From Acanthaster planci (Eukaryota > Echinodermata > Asteroidea > Valvatida > Acanthasteridae): 21,679 nucleotides of DNA. The translations under genes and the position numbers were made by a program. The stretch's first letter is position 1; each line of letters starts with the position of its first letter. This document shows, one piece after another, positions 1-9,300 of this stretch. Under the pieces are notes generated by a model. It did not search any database. It saw nothing but the letters and a program-made list of their open reading frames with translations, and was not told where the DNA came from. The DNA is taken from the NCBI RefSeq assembly GCF_001949145.1, contig NW_019091572.1:74443-96121 (forward strand). Reading direction: 5' to 3'.

Positions 1-672
1 GGCGCCTTAGTTGACATGAAGTCTCGAGTTATCGCTGTGATTGGCTGTCAGCTATTGACGTCATTAGTCAGTCAACAAAGGTTGTATCGACCCTTGGGTC
101 GGGATGAACAAAAAAAAAACTAAGCCGAAGACCGGGGGAAGGGTACATCTGCCACGTGGTGGCGCTCTTCGTGTAAATAATGTCCACATTTACATCAATT
201 TGCACTGTTACCTTTAAAATGCCTTTACATTTGTTCAGGCAGGAATCGGGAAAATAAGATCATTGCCCATGAATTCTTTCCAGGTCAGAAAGTGTGTGGA
301 AAAATATCGTTGCCTCACGGGATTTAGCACCCGTAGTCTCCTTACAAGTTTAACCTGTGCAGAAAATGAAGCACCTTGCACTACTGTTCTTGGCTGAAAG
401 CGGTGGCCACGAGCCTATACTAAGTAATGTTACGCCTAGACTGTGAACCAGCTGAAACTTGGTGCTAAAGAGAAAACGACTAATTAGTTTTATGACATTC
501 ATCGTAACACGTTTTAATACAGTGTGATGCATAAGATACGGAGGGAAACGTGAACAGTTGTGTTAAATGTGAACTCCGGTAAACATGTGGTATCTTTGCT
601 GAGCCTCTTAAATTTCCCTCTTCAAAATCGCACTTTAGTTGTCATGGGTTTCACAGACGATGCCTCTCTGTT
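1..672. other. Left flank, downstream side of the precursor gene
   Basis: No gene is recognised. It is either 3'-UTR plus intergenic sequence (if the stop at 673 is used; ATTAAA lies at 518-513 on the minus strand) or part of the next intron of the precursor gene. It contains an A9 run at 110-118 and the CRE/CCAAT pair. Confidence 0.35.
56..63. promoter_or_regulatory. CRE palindrome TGACGTCA near an inverted CCAAT box
   Basis: TGACGTCA at 56-63 and ATTGG at 40-44 (CCAAT on the minus strand) lie 12 bases apart at the left edge. Both are common promoter motifs; with no gene visible on that side this remains a motif observation. Confidence 0.2.
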
Positions 673-3600
673 TCACAGCGACCCAATGTCCCTCTTACAT
701 ACACACCGGGCTTGTTGAAAGTGGTCTGAACCGCAGAACAGCGATGAACATACAGGCAAGCATTGTGGACAGATTAAAAGCTGAAATTTCAAACCTTCTT
801 GCTCTACGCCCTCCTCTTCTTCCTCGTCTGGTTCCCCATCTACCATCCCTGCATCCAGCACCGATAACGAGGATGTAGTGTCGCCTTCTTCCTCCTCTTC
901 CTCATCATCTTCCTCAACAGCATCCTCTTCCTCCATCTCTTCCTGGATCGCCTCTTCCGCCAGCGACCCCACCAGGGTTTCCAAGATTCGTCTGGCTCTC
1001 AACTCCTCTTCTGCGGAGGAAAAACATGAAGAAGACGTTTCGGCCCAGTGTCAGTTTGCACCATCAGAGCCCCTATATTCGTATCAACTTGCAGACGTGC
1101 TTTTGATTGGATACTGTTTTCATGTTGTATCCTCCTCGAGCAGAAGCATCCCCTGATCGGTTGAAAAAAGCCCTTTGAGTTGGGAGTGTTCATTTTGTAG
1201 CTAGCGATGCGACTGTGACGCGTACATTTTCACAGTCGTTCGCGAACCGACGAAGTTCAAGTCCGATCAAAGGAGCCTCCGTCGCTAAGAAAGTTGCGCC
1301 CCCTTTTGGTCCAGCTTGATACTCAAACACAGTCTGTCAAGGCATGGTTAACTTGGAAGGTTGTGATGGTCAAACGTTGCCATAGGTTTCATTTGATTGG
1401 ATTAAAGGGTTGGTTAAAAATCTTCTTGCCATGAATTTCATAACAGTGGTGTAGATTTGTGCCGGGAACTGGGCAATGGGGGATCTTGGGGAAAGGATTT
1501 GCTCAGCCATTGAAGGTTGAAAAGCGGCGCTGACACCAGAAGACTTTGTTCATGATTGGGATGTACATCTGTAAAATGTATTAAAACTACTGCAGAACCG
1601 TACATCAAAACGGCGAATTCATTTTCATGTTTCATATTGTTCTCTCTCTTTGAGTGCTATGGAATATAATTATTCTGGTTGTTAGGAAGTATGTTCAACT
1701 CTTCACAGCCCTTCTTAATTTCTCCCGGCCCAGCTCGAAAAAGTAGGGGGAAAGATTGCCCCTACTTTGATTCCCAGGGTCAAAAAGTGGGGATACCCCA
1801 ATGACGGAAGATGATAGGCCAATGAGTTTTAAAGTGATATACGTTGTATGCATGGATTTCATTCTCAACAGCTTGGAACTAGGCCCACATGCGTAATGGC
1901 TTTCGTGTATTTCGCTCTCATACTCTTTCGTACATCTTTGCATTATTTACCCATGACGGGACTATTATAATTATACGTGTATGTCAAAGAATGCCAAATC
2001 AAATCAAACCAAACATCTCTTGATAAATACATCCAAAACAACTTGAGCTACAGATCGCAATATTTGTGTTCATGAACATCATAGATATGGGCGCAAAAAA
2101 ATAAAAGTCCAAGGACCGTAACCTTTAAAATGGCAACAAAATGAATGATTATACTTTGCAATAGAAACTGGTCCAAAAATATGAATTTGGACGGTTGTAT
2201 TAAAACAACGTATCCTACGATGACACCGCATCCCGAAATGAATTTAAGCTTCCCGGGCAGGTTCGATTAGCGTATGCAATAGGGCTTTATAGGCTGAATG
2301 AGATGAGCAGGTGCCAAGTCGACATTATCGGGGCAGCATGTGGCCCTGGTAAAGTTAGGCTGACTTGGCAGTGTGAAAAAGTCCCAGACAGATTGCAGAC
2401 ATATTGCAAGTCGACCGTATGATTCCAGATTGCCGGATATCATCGTGGTGTCATTTTTCGGTTATTTGTAAGTATCCCATAGTCATTAATGCATTCAATT
2501 ATGGTGTTACATTAAACAAGCAGCGAAAAGCATGATTTTACTCATGATAAAGCCGGCAGTCAACGCTTAACACACTGTGTGGTGTTTAAAAATAGAATAA
2601 AAAGGACGAGTACCCCGAATGCTGTCACGTGAAGTGGTACCATGATCGTAGGAAAGTGCAGGACACTGCAAATCAAAAACTCCATGATTCTCTTCATCGC
2701 ATATGCGATGAGTTGTTTCACAGCAGAGGCATTAGATCTATCGACTTTTACACTGCTTTTAGTGCCCTGCTGGTGCGTTGCTCCTTCCCGGCTCATCAAT
2801 ATTGAGAAACTATACACCCCCTGTGTGGCAGCAAACGCGGCACGATTTCGACAGGGAATTGGTTATTTTGTCAATTCAGCCAGTTTGGTCGTGGAAATCC
2901 CCGCTGAAGGGCACGAGGCGCATTGGCCTTCTCCTTGCTCACGGTAGTCATAATAAATTATACGGCGAACTGTAACTTGGTAATACAATACTTCCAAGGC
3001 AGAGGCTGAAACCGTCAAACTTATTTGCATTTCTGTCCTTATTATTCATCCTAAACGACCTTTGTGTTTTTTTCCCAATTCGGGACTATTGGCGATTCCT
3101 TACCGTAGAATGATTAGAGCTTGCCCAGAAAATGTTTGGTCAAAAGGTGGCGGTGTTTGATTACCACGTACAATAATACCAGCGACCGGTTCAGTCTTTG
3201 TTTTGGCGAGGTGAAAGGCAAAACCCTTCCCTGGTGTATCCATGCAGCGCCCCATTCATTTTGTTACGGCTCTCGCGCTCGGTCACGTTCTCAAGAGAAC
3301 TGTTCCCAGTATCCATGGAGATTCATATCTGTAGCAACGCAATGCAGCGAGGGCGAACGTTTCATGAAAGTAGGACATCGAGGTTAAAGTCTCATGAAAA
3401 AAAGGAAGGCACAAAATAATTACATTTCGTGTTTTTCCCGCATCGATAATAAATCTGAAAACTGGGAGTTGGCTGACTGATACCAATTTTCCCAATAATT
3501 TAACAGCTAAATTGTTTTACACTCGCGTGATAATGGCAAAAGAGGAAACGACAATACGGGCGATTCTCAGTAGTGTGCCTCCAAGAGTTAGCAACGTGTT

Positions 3601-5415
3601 GTCCAATCACAATGCTCGAAATCTGTTGACCCAATGCCAGTTTGGAAAGAGTCGACAGATTTCGCGCGTTGTGATTGGCCAACGCGTTCCAAACTCTTGG
3701 AGGTGCAGTATTGTGAATCGCCTGTATTAGTGTTTGTCAAACTCCTTCATTTTCTCGATCAATATTTCTACGTTGGTTATACATCAGAAAGGAGGCCATC
3801 TCACAATAATTGGTTCTAACCTTTTGAAAAGAAAGCGGTCCTTCCCTAGGAAGCAGACAACTCTCTGTGCCTTTTATATGAATCTCCAGTGGAAGGCAGT
3901 TTTCAAGGAAAGGAAAATCGAGGTGCTTTTTTTTCTTGAAAAGGACATTCAGTAAGTTTCAACTTAGACTGCTCCGCGGAGTATCCCCACCTTCCTTTTC
4001 TTGGTCTTGAAGACGCAGTATCTCAGCTGCCTCCTCCCTCAGCTCCTCCTTTTCCGCTTCATCCAAGGACTCGCCTACGAAGTCTTCCTCGGAGTTGCTC
4101 AGCGAGTAATCGGAGCCGTAGTCCGAGGCCAGCCCCTCCTCGTCCGAGGAGAAATACTCGAATTTAAACGGGTCTGGAGGACATGCGGGCAGAAAAGTGG
4201 TTATATATCGAGACAGACTCGCCACGTCTCTTTCTCCCAAGAAAGGATTTCTTTTGGGCGTCACTACGCATCTAACTGAGAGCCTGTGTGTCTCGATCGG
4301 ATCTAGATTTAGATCGGTGGTTTCAAGGCTGGTTTGCACCATCCATTAGGCGGGTTCTGGTGTCAGTGAACCAACGTTAGATAACTGATTTTGATCTAGA
4401 TCTGCACAAAACGAACAGGCCCTGTCAGTTGAATTAAGGAAACTCTAGTGCACTTCCAAAACTATGTTTAGCAACTGAACACTTCTCTCATGTGTTTAAA
4501 TACCAAGTAGAGTATTCGTTTATTGGAAGAGGGTGTTTAACAATTGAACACTGGTGCTCAGGAATTGGAAGAGCGATTTCCAGCATCTCAGGACATTTGC
4601 AAAGTGGTAGACATAAAGATTTTAACTGTAGGGCACGTTTTAGAGTATGATTGTACTTGGACTGATTCACCTTCCCCGTCCTCTGCTTTCTCTTGGTCTT
4701 GTTCCCTCTCCAGTCTGTCCTCTTCTTCGACCAACAGCCACTTTAGCTCCCTCTCGGCATCCTCCTGCAGCACCTCCTGCGCCCAGATGTCGTCCAGGAT
4801 GTTCTGCACGGCCATCTCCTCCATCTCTTCCTCCACGATGTCGGCAGTCTCCTCCGCCACTGCCTCATCGATCTCCTCTGCTGCCTCCACCTCGGCCTCT
4901 GCCACAAGAAGCGCCTCCAGGAGATCCTCCAGATCTTCGGACAGATCTTCAGCCTGTTCAACCTCCGCTGCATAAATCTCTTGATCTTCCGGTGATCCTT
5001 GGAGGAGAAGGTTGGCCAGCCACGGTGAGATGTCCACGTTGTTGTCCTCCGCGGGCCCGTAGTCTGGATACATTTCGGTTTCCTGCCCGAAATCCAAATC
5101 CAGGCCTTCTGGATAAATGGCATTGCCTCCCAAGTCGAAGGCATCCGCCTCCGCGTCACCCGCGTAAAGAGCACCGCTGTCGTCGTGGTCTGTGTTCCAG
5201 TCGTTCGCTTTGCCCCTCTCGTATTCCTCAAGGAAGTCCAGTGCTTGCAACAGCTCTTCCCTCCTAGGGAATCGCCCCTGGACTTGCTCTCTCTCCACGG
5301 CGCCGTATCCGGCCACGGACGGTAGGGAGACTATCTTCTGAGCTTCAGTTACTGTCGGCATGACTCCCACGAGGCATGCAGCGGCCAGTAGTAGCAGGAA
5401 CGCCGTCAATTCCAT
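673..5415 (-). CDS. Acidic secreted precursor, granin/proSAAS-like (gene span; 3 coding exons seen)
   Basis: Predicted CDS is the complement of 5415-4671, 4173-3991 and 1010-795, with an open frame running on to a stop at 673. Seen: an ATG with an in-frame TAG 15 bases upstream, a signal peptide (residues 1-25, hydrophobic core LLLLAAACLVG, likely cleavage near TEA|QK), no cysteine in the mature part encoded by these exons, and extreme Glu/Asp richness. Basic cleavage candidates are PRR at 50-52 and RARR at 314-317. A helix ELLQALDFLEEYERG (54-68) is followed by tyrosines in acidic context (YPDYGPAED, 116-124), a hydrophobic helix DISPWLANLLLQG (128-140), then long Glu-rich helical or coiled-coil sequence. 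Known: granins and proSAAS are acidic precursors carried in regulated secretory granules; proSAAS combines such helices with dibasic sites and inhibits prohormone convertase 1/3. Inferred: a neuroendocrine precursor with proSAAS-like order. Alternatives are another granin-like protein or an acidic extracellular matrix/biomineral protein. The gene is near certain; the family is tentative. The product would be 421 residues if the stop at 673 is used; otherwise the gene continues past the left edge. Confidence 0.72.
795..1010 (-). CDS. Coding exon 3 of the acidic secreted precursor (3' end uncertain)
   Basis: The acceptor is TTTTCCTCCGCAG ending at 1011; the exon starts with two bases that complete a Glu codon after the phase-1 donor of exon 2. 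It reads E-E-L-R-A-R-R-I-L-E-T-L-V-G-S-L and then runs of Glu with occasional Asp, Ala and Met, a Ser/Thr/Gly patch (DTTSSLSVLDAGM), and a second Glu run. RARR followed by a hydrophobic residue is a furin/convertase-type site. A donor AAG|GTTTGA at 794/793 leaves phase 1 again and is my preferred exon end, because beyond it the frame abruptly becomes Cys-rich and loses acidity until a TGA at 675-673. If that tail is real the exon is terminal and ATTAAA at 518-513 could be its poly(A) signal. No convincing next exon lies between 794 and 1, so with the preferred end the gene leaves the window. The Glu runs are coded by an almost pure purine tract. Confidence 0.72.
1740..1768. repeat. Perfect 10-bp hairpin in intron 2
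   Basis: AAAGTAGGGG at 1740-1749 pairs perfectly with CCCCTACTTT at 1759-1768 across a nine-base loop. It lies within intron 2 and has no assigned role. Confidence 0.55.
3553..3728. repeat. 176-bp foldback (long inverted repeat) element
   Basis: Two 78-base arms, 3553-3630 and 3651-3728, align in reverse complement without any gap; by hand I count 65 of 78 matches. The 20-base centre is 3631-3650. Conserved blocks include CCTCCAAGAG, CCAATCACAA and GAAATCTGT. Both strands therefore encode similar meaningless peptides, which explains the overlapping frames there. No clear target-site duplication is visible. It is most likely a foldback-type miniature transposable element inside intron 2; an RNA from either strand would fold into a hairpin too long for a typical microRNA precursor. 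Confidence 0.85.
3991..4173 (-). CDS. Coding exon 2 of the acidic secreted precursor
   Basis: 183 bases. The acceptor is a pyrimidine-rich tract ending CCTCCAG at 4175/4174; the donor is GGAAG|GTGGGG with GT at 3990/3989. Both junctions are phase 1, so the exon is symmetric and could be skipped without a frameshift. It encodes roughly residues 249-310: a segment with Phe/Tyr in acidic context (FKFEYFSSDEEG, then SDYGSDYSLSNSEED), which suits tyrosine sulfation and casein-kinase-type Ser phosphorylation, followed by an acidic/basic helix (EKEELREEAAEILRLQDQEK). There is no cysteine. If the donor is ignored the frame ends in GGDTPRSSLS and a TGA at 3961-3959, a possible retained-intron C-terminus, but I see no AATAAA or ATTAAA signal soon after it on the minus strand. 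Upstream of the acceptor the same frame stays open to 4342 without the acidic character, as expected for intron sequence. Confidence 0.82.
4174..4670 (-). other. Intron 1 of the acidic precursor gene
   Basis: 497 bases with GT (GTGAAT) at 4670-4665 and a pyrimidine-rich AG at 4175/4174. Phase 1. No repeat or independent gene is visible in it; a duplicated GATCTAGAT-type motif near 4300-4400 is short and unexplained. Confidence 0.75.
4671..5415 (-). CDS. Coding exon 1 of the acidic secreted precursor (signal peptide exon)
   Basis: 745 bases: 248 codons plus one base. The ATG at 5415-5413 is the only sensible start because TAG lies in frame just upstream and a textbook signal peptide begins at this Met. 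The donor is placed at 4670/4669 (GAAG|GTGAAT on the minus strand), leaving phase 1. This pairs exactly with the two-base start of exon 2, giving an Asp codon across the junction. Without splicing the frame runs on to 4588 and ends in a tail (SVQVQSYSKTCPTVK...) unlike the acidic body. Content in order: signal peptide 1-25; a short linker; RFPRR at 48-52; an amphipathic helix to about residue 70; a D/G/Y-rich acidic segment 71-127; the PWLANLLL helix 131-138; a Glu/Ala-rich helix with heptad-like Leu/Ile/Val spacing from about 150 to 240. Potential tyrosine sulfation sites are Y101, Y116 and Y119, judged only from acidic context. The longer reading frames on the opposite strand here are shadows. 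Confidence 0.88.
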
Positions 5416-5459
5416 GATTACAGAATTCTACAGGCTGTACCGTATTACTCTTAGAATCT
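5416..5459 (-). other. 5'-UTR segment with an upstream splice acceptor
   Basis: On the minus strand a T-rich tract followed by CGAACACAG ends at 5458, 42 bases before the ATG. This is a good 3' splice site and suggests the 5' leader is split by an intron, with the first non-coding exon somewhere to the right. The stop codon in frame upstream of the ATG lies in this leader. The upstream donor was not identified with confidence. Confidence 0.4.
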
Positions 5460-5839
5460 GTGTTCGAAACAAAAAAATTCAAATTCAGCATTGCCTTTCT
5501 CAAAAATTTGGGGCAACTTGCATGTTGACAGTGTGGAAATTATATTCACCTTTTCTCAGATAGATGTCGACGATTTTTAAAATTGTAACAGTTGAACAAA
5601 TTGCATCGCAGAAAGTACAAGCATTCATGCATAGAACAGTTTTCCATTGAAAGCTCTACACACCAGCATGATTGTGTAAGCCAAATCGGAAACCATCGAC
5701 GCACTAAGAGTCGCGCTTGACAAATGCTTACAACCAAAATTGCCTCTGCACTTTATCATGGTATGGCAATTAATGTTGCCGCACGACAGGAGCAACGGGA
5801 ATGTACGCCAAGGCTGTTTAATTATCGGTACACGCGAAA

Positions 5840-6180
5840 ACGGTGAGCGTTTTCTCCGCTCCCCGCGGACCAATTAGTCTCATTTGTTTCGGAACACTGA
5901 GCGCTAATAGCGAGTCTGCCATCGTCAGGCACATGCGCAATTAGGGAGATGTCCTAGATATGGAGCTTGAACGATGATGGCGGAGCAAACATCGGAAGCG
6001 TATTTCCCTTTCTGGCAGGAATAATTGCTCGTGCGGACGAGGGGAGGGGTGGGGATAGGGGAGGCGGGAGGGGGCAAACCTTTACGTGCACACAAGAAAC
6101 GTCGTCGATGGAAGTGTTTGGGAATAACGGGACGAGGTGTTGTACCGGTGGAGACTGTCGGCCTGAATCAGGCAGCCGAG
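5840..6180 (-). promoter_or_regulatory. GC/CpG-richer stretch, possible promoter region of the precursor gene
   Basis: Between 5840 and 6180 the sequence is clearly richer in G, C and CpG than its surroundings (for example the CCCCGCGG around 5862) and contains the G-rich tract at 6041-6074. It lies 0.4-0.8 kb upstream of the start codon of the minus-strand gene, where a first non-coding exon and promoter would be expected given the 5'-UTR acceptor. No TATA box or initiator can be assigned, so this is inferred from position and composition only. Confidence 0.22.
6041..6074 (+). promoter_or_regulatory. G-quadruplex-type G tract
   Basis: Four G4 runs separated by one to three bases (GGGG-A-GGGG-T-GGGG-ATA-GGGG), followed by GGCGGGAGGGGG. 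This meets the usual intramolecular quadruplex pattern on the plus strand, which is the template-opposite strand relative to the minus-strand gene about 630 bases away. A role in transcription is inferred from location only. Confidence 0.5.
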
Positions 6181-6314
6181 CGGGAAATTAGTCGCTATTG
6201 TTGACAAATGCTGCTGGGTAGGAAGAGGATTAACGAGCGTTGCTAGGCAACCAGGGAAGTTGGTCACCGGTCGGACATTGACAGTTTTTTTTCTCCGTTT
6301 GTTGTGGCACAAAA

Positions 6315-6361
6315 TCTCTGGCGCATCCGCTGGCCAGAGACTTAGGGACTCATGCATGAGT
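6315..6361. repeat. Hairpin TCTCTGGC/GCCAGAGA followed by a 14-bp perfect palindrome
   Basis: An 8-bp stem (6315-6322 with 6333-6340) with a ten-base loop is followed by the perfect palindrome ACTCATGCATGAGT at 6348-6361. The palindrome could be a dimeric transcription-factor site; nothing else supports that. Confidence 0.4.
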
Positions 6362-9300
6362 TAAAAGCATCCAAAACTGCGCTCATGCATATTTCTAGGA
6401 ATGCATTACATTACAGGTTTGTTAGCTACTTCGGCACAGCTATAGTCTTGCAACACGTGCATAGGCTGTTTAATAATCCTAATGTTTCAGCTCTTCGCAG
6501 ACAATTAAAAAGATAAATCAAAACACTTTTGTCACTTCAGGTCAGCCGCACCAAATACCATTTTTTTCTGAATATACATGTACAAAAAAAGAATGCTTCC
6601 TTTCACCGGGTGTCGACACAATTGATTGAGTATGAGCAACGTATTCTATGCGGCAAAGATTATGATATATTTTCAATTATCTTTATGTGCTCGGCCTAAA
6701 CCTTCGGGCAGCGTTTGTCATTATTTTGAGCGCGCACACGCCAACTGCTTGGTCCATCGGTCGACCACGCCGGTTTTTTTTTAAACTGTGCATTAACATC
6801 GCCACCTTAGCAATCATGTGCATGGCTAGAGTCTAGACTGCACATTACGTGCGTATCAGACGTCGTGCATAAACAAGGACGAAGGACTTCAACGTTCCTC
6901 GTGTGTTAGGATTCATCCTGTGTTCTCGCCGGGATATGATAGAAACGTTGTGTTTGTTATCACTGTCGTCGAATGGCTAAAAGGCATGCCAAAAATAAAT
7001 CACCGAATTTTAACTGGCTTTTTAACCCAAAGGATATGCGTGAAAGAAGTGGCGAAGAAAACCAGCCCTTGCTGAGAGGACGCACGCCTTGCTTCAACAT
7101 TGGATAAAATAGGTGGATACCTTTCAGTACGGGATATGATACAGCACGTATCTTTGGCGAACTCCCCTGTCTACGCCCCTGAGGTGGTCTTTTGAGCCAT
7201 TGCTATGACTTCTGACCATAATAACATGTCATGTGACAAATGAGGAAAGTGCTCCATTGACAGAGCGCTATATAAGGTCCGATTCAGGTTCAAGCAACCT
7301 CGTGTAATGGGCTCAAAATCACAAGCCATTGATTTTGTGTAGCTGGAGATGGTCGTATAGAGGTTGAAATTATCGAGACTGTAGAGATGAAAGGTCATTC
7401 TCAATCGCGAGTGCACATGCACCAAAGCATGGCAGCGTTGGCAGGCCATTGGCCATCAATTTTCGCCTGCTTGTCATTGGCTATAAGGTTCATAAGTGTC
7501 ACTGCAATAATGACTAACAATATCGGTCATCAGTTAATGCGTGTGTGATTCACCTTAGAAACGGCGCCATGAATTCATCCTTGTTAGCTTGTTTGCTGAG
7601 ACTGCACGAATCGTTAAAAGTTTTGCCTCTGTAGACGTTTTCCATCTGGTGGGAGATCCAATTTGAAAGACCTCTCAAAGTACACATTACAAAAAAGATT
7701 CCAGGAAATCATTCGCACAATATTTCAAAGCAAATAATTGCAAGTACACGTATATTGGTTCTGGGTACTTCACGACTACCAAATAAACAAACGGCGGAGT
7801 ACCTCTTCGTGCAGTACAACACCAATGTAAATTCCATCATAAATATTCACATACAATATTCAGGTTTCTGAGCAGACTACAGAATAACTGTCGAGTTTGT
7901 TTTACATCGTGATTAATCTCAGTCAAACGAGCGGTTGAAAGCTGCAATCTCCTTAGAGGCGACATGCTACGCCAACGTGCTTGTTCATGCGCGTCTGGCG
8001 CAGAGTTGGCGCGCGAGTATTAAATTCCACGAAATCTTCTGGACCCTTGTGGACGCATGGCGCCGCGTGCACAGCGTCCAGATTTCACCCTGACACTATC
8101 TGCCTGTCACCGTTGGGAAGGGGAGGGGGCTTGAGCCTGGCGGGGAAGGGCTCTCTTCCTTCCTCACTTCCTTAGATCTTGAGCTAGAATGGGTAAGTCT
8201 ATAGAACCTCGACAAGTTTGAACTCAAAGGTGTTTGATAATGGTTAATAAAAATCATGCGCTCAATTGCTTGTGCACGCGGCCGGCATTATTTCCAAACG
8301 CACCATGAAAAATTCCCCCGCAGATTTGAAGAACAGACAACAGATAAGGAACAATCTTCCAACGACGAACTGACAAATGCATATGTACTCTGATAAGTCA
8401 AAATGCAAGCTGAATTAAGCTGGATTTCACATCAGCATAAGAGACTTGACTAAACAGAGAAGAACATGAAACCAACATGGATGTGCTGGGAACAGGAGAT
8501 GCGGGAATTTCAGCAGTGTGTTCAGCAGAGAAAAGTGCGTTCCCGTTTTAAGCCCATAACGTGATAAGCATCCGTGAAACCTTGCCAGAATCTCGTAATG
8601 GAATTCGATGGATTTTTTTTTTCTCGGGTGGGGGTTGCTGATCAACGTTTTGATTAAACGGGAGGGGGAGAGTCTTCTTGATACAGTGGCTCCCTTCGAT
8701 TTCAGTGCCCGTTAGTAACCATCCTGCCCGGGCCGTCCATCCAGACAATCCGGGCATCATCAAATATGCACGACGATGCACAAATAACTGCGGGGGCCTA
8801 CATCCGACCCATCACTGTATTCATGAAGAGTATAACAGTGCAGAAGCCCCTTGTGGGAGTACCACGTGCTTGTGGAACATTGATGAAAAGAAGAGACTGT
8901 AGGGATGTTCACCGAACGGATGAACCTCCAGGCTAATTTGCTGCGGGCGCAGACAGGATCGTATTTGAAGGGCAAAAATTAGATGAGATTAAAATGAATT
9001 TTCTGATCGCGAAAATTTACTAATTGTTCTTAGAGTAATGTGGAATTCGTAACAATAAGAATCCCTCTTTAATTCCAGTAATGATTCCGATCGGATTGTC
9101 CAGCACCTAAAGCCCATAAAAACTCGCATACCAGTCTGTTTGAACATCCAACAGTCAAAATATGGAGGGTAATGTCAATTCGTCTTGTGTACAGTCTGAA
9201 GTAGGGGATTTCTTTTTTCCAGCGAGAGCAAATCCCTTCCAAATCTGCCCGTGGACAATTCAATTAGATATGACGGGGGGGGAGACACGAATAGGATCCG

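Larger units (their letters stand above)
1011..3990 (-). other. Intron 2 of the acidic precursor gene
   Basis: 2980 bases from GTGGGG at 3990 to a strong CCTCCGCAG at 1011. Phase 1. It carries the foldback element at 3553-3728 and a short hairpin at 1740-1768. Otherwise I see no exon in either direction: frames of 60-100 codons inside it lack acidic composition or any known domain. Confidence 0.65.

Noticed and set aside
878-1156. Plus-strand poly-Ser frame over exon 3
   Set aside because: It is the antisense of the Glu-rich exon; Ser runs arise from CTC/TTC triplets. The minus strand has matching splice sites and phase.
2220-2454. Possible MITE with ATGACACC/GGTGTCAT ends
   Set aside because: Only about nine to ten bases match and nothing continues inward; likely chance.
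3500-3730. Similar peptides on both strands, suggesting a conserved gene
   Set aside because: The similarity is caused by the foldback: both arms read the same sequence.
4544-5267. Plus-strand Ser-rich and Pro-rich frames (143 and 206 codons)
   Set aside because: Both are shadows of exon 1, which has a start codon, signal peptide and phase-matched donor.
7269-7276. TATATAAG as a core promoter
   Set aside because: No downstream exon or other promoter motif supports it.
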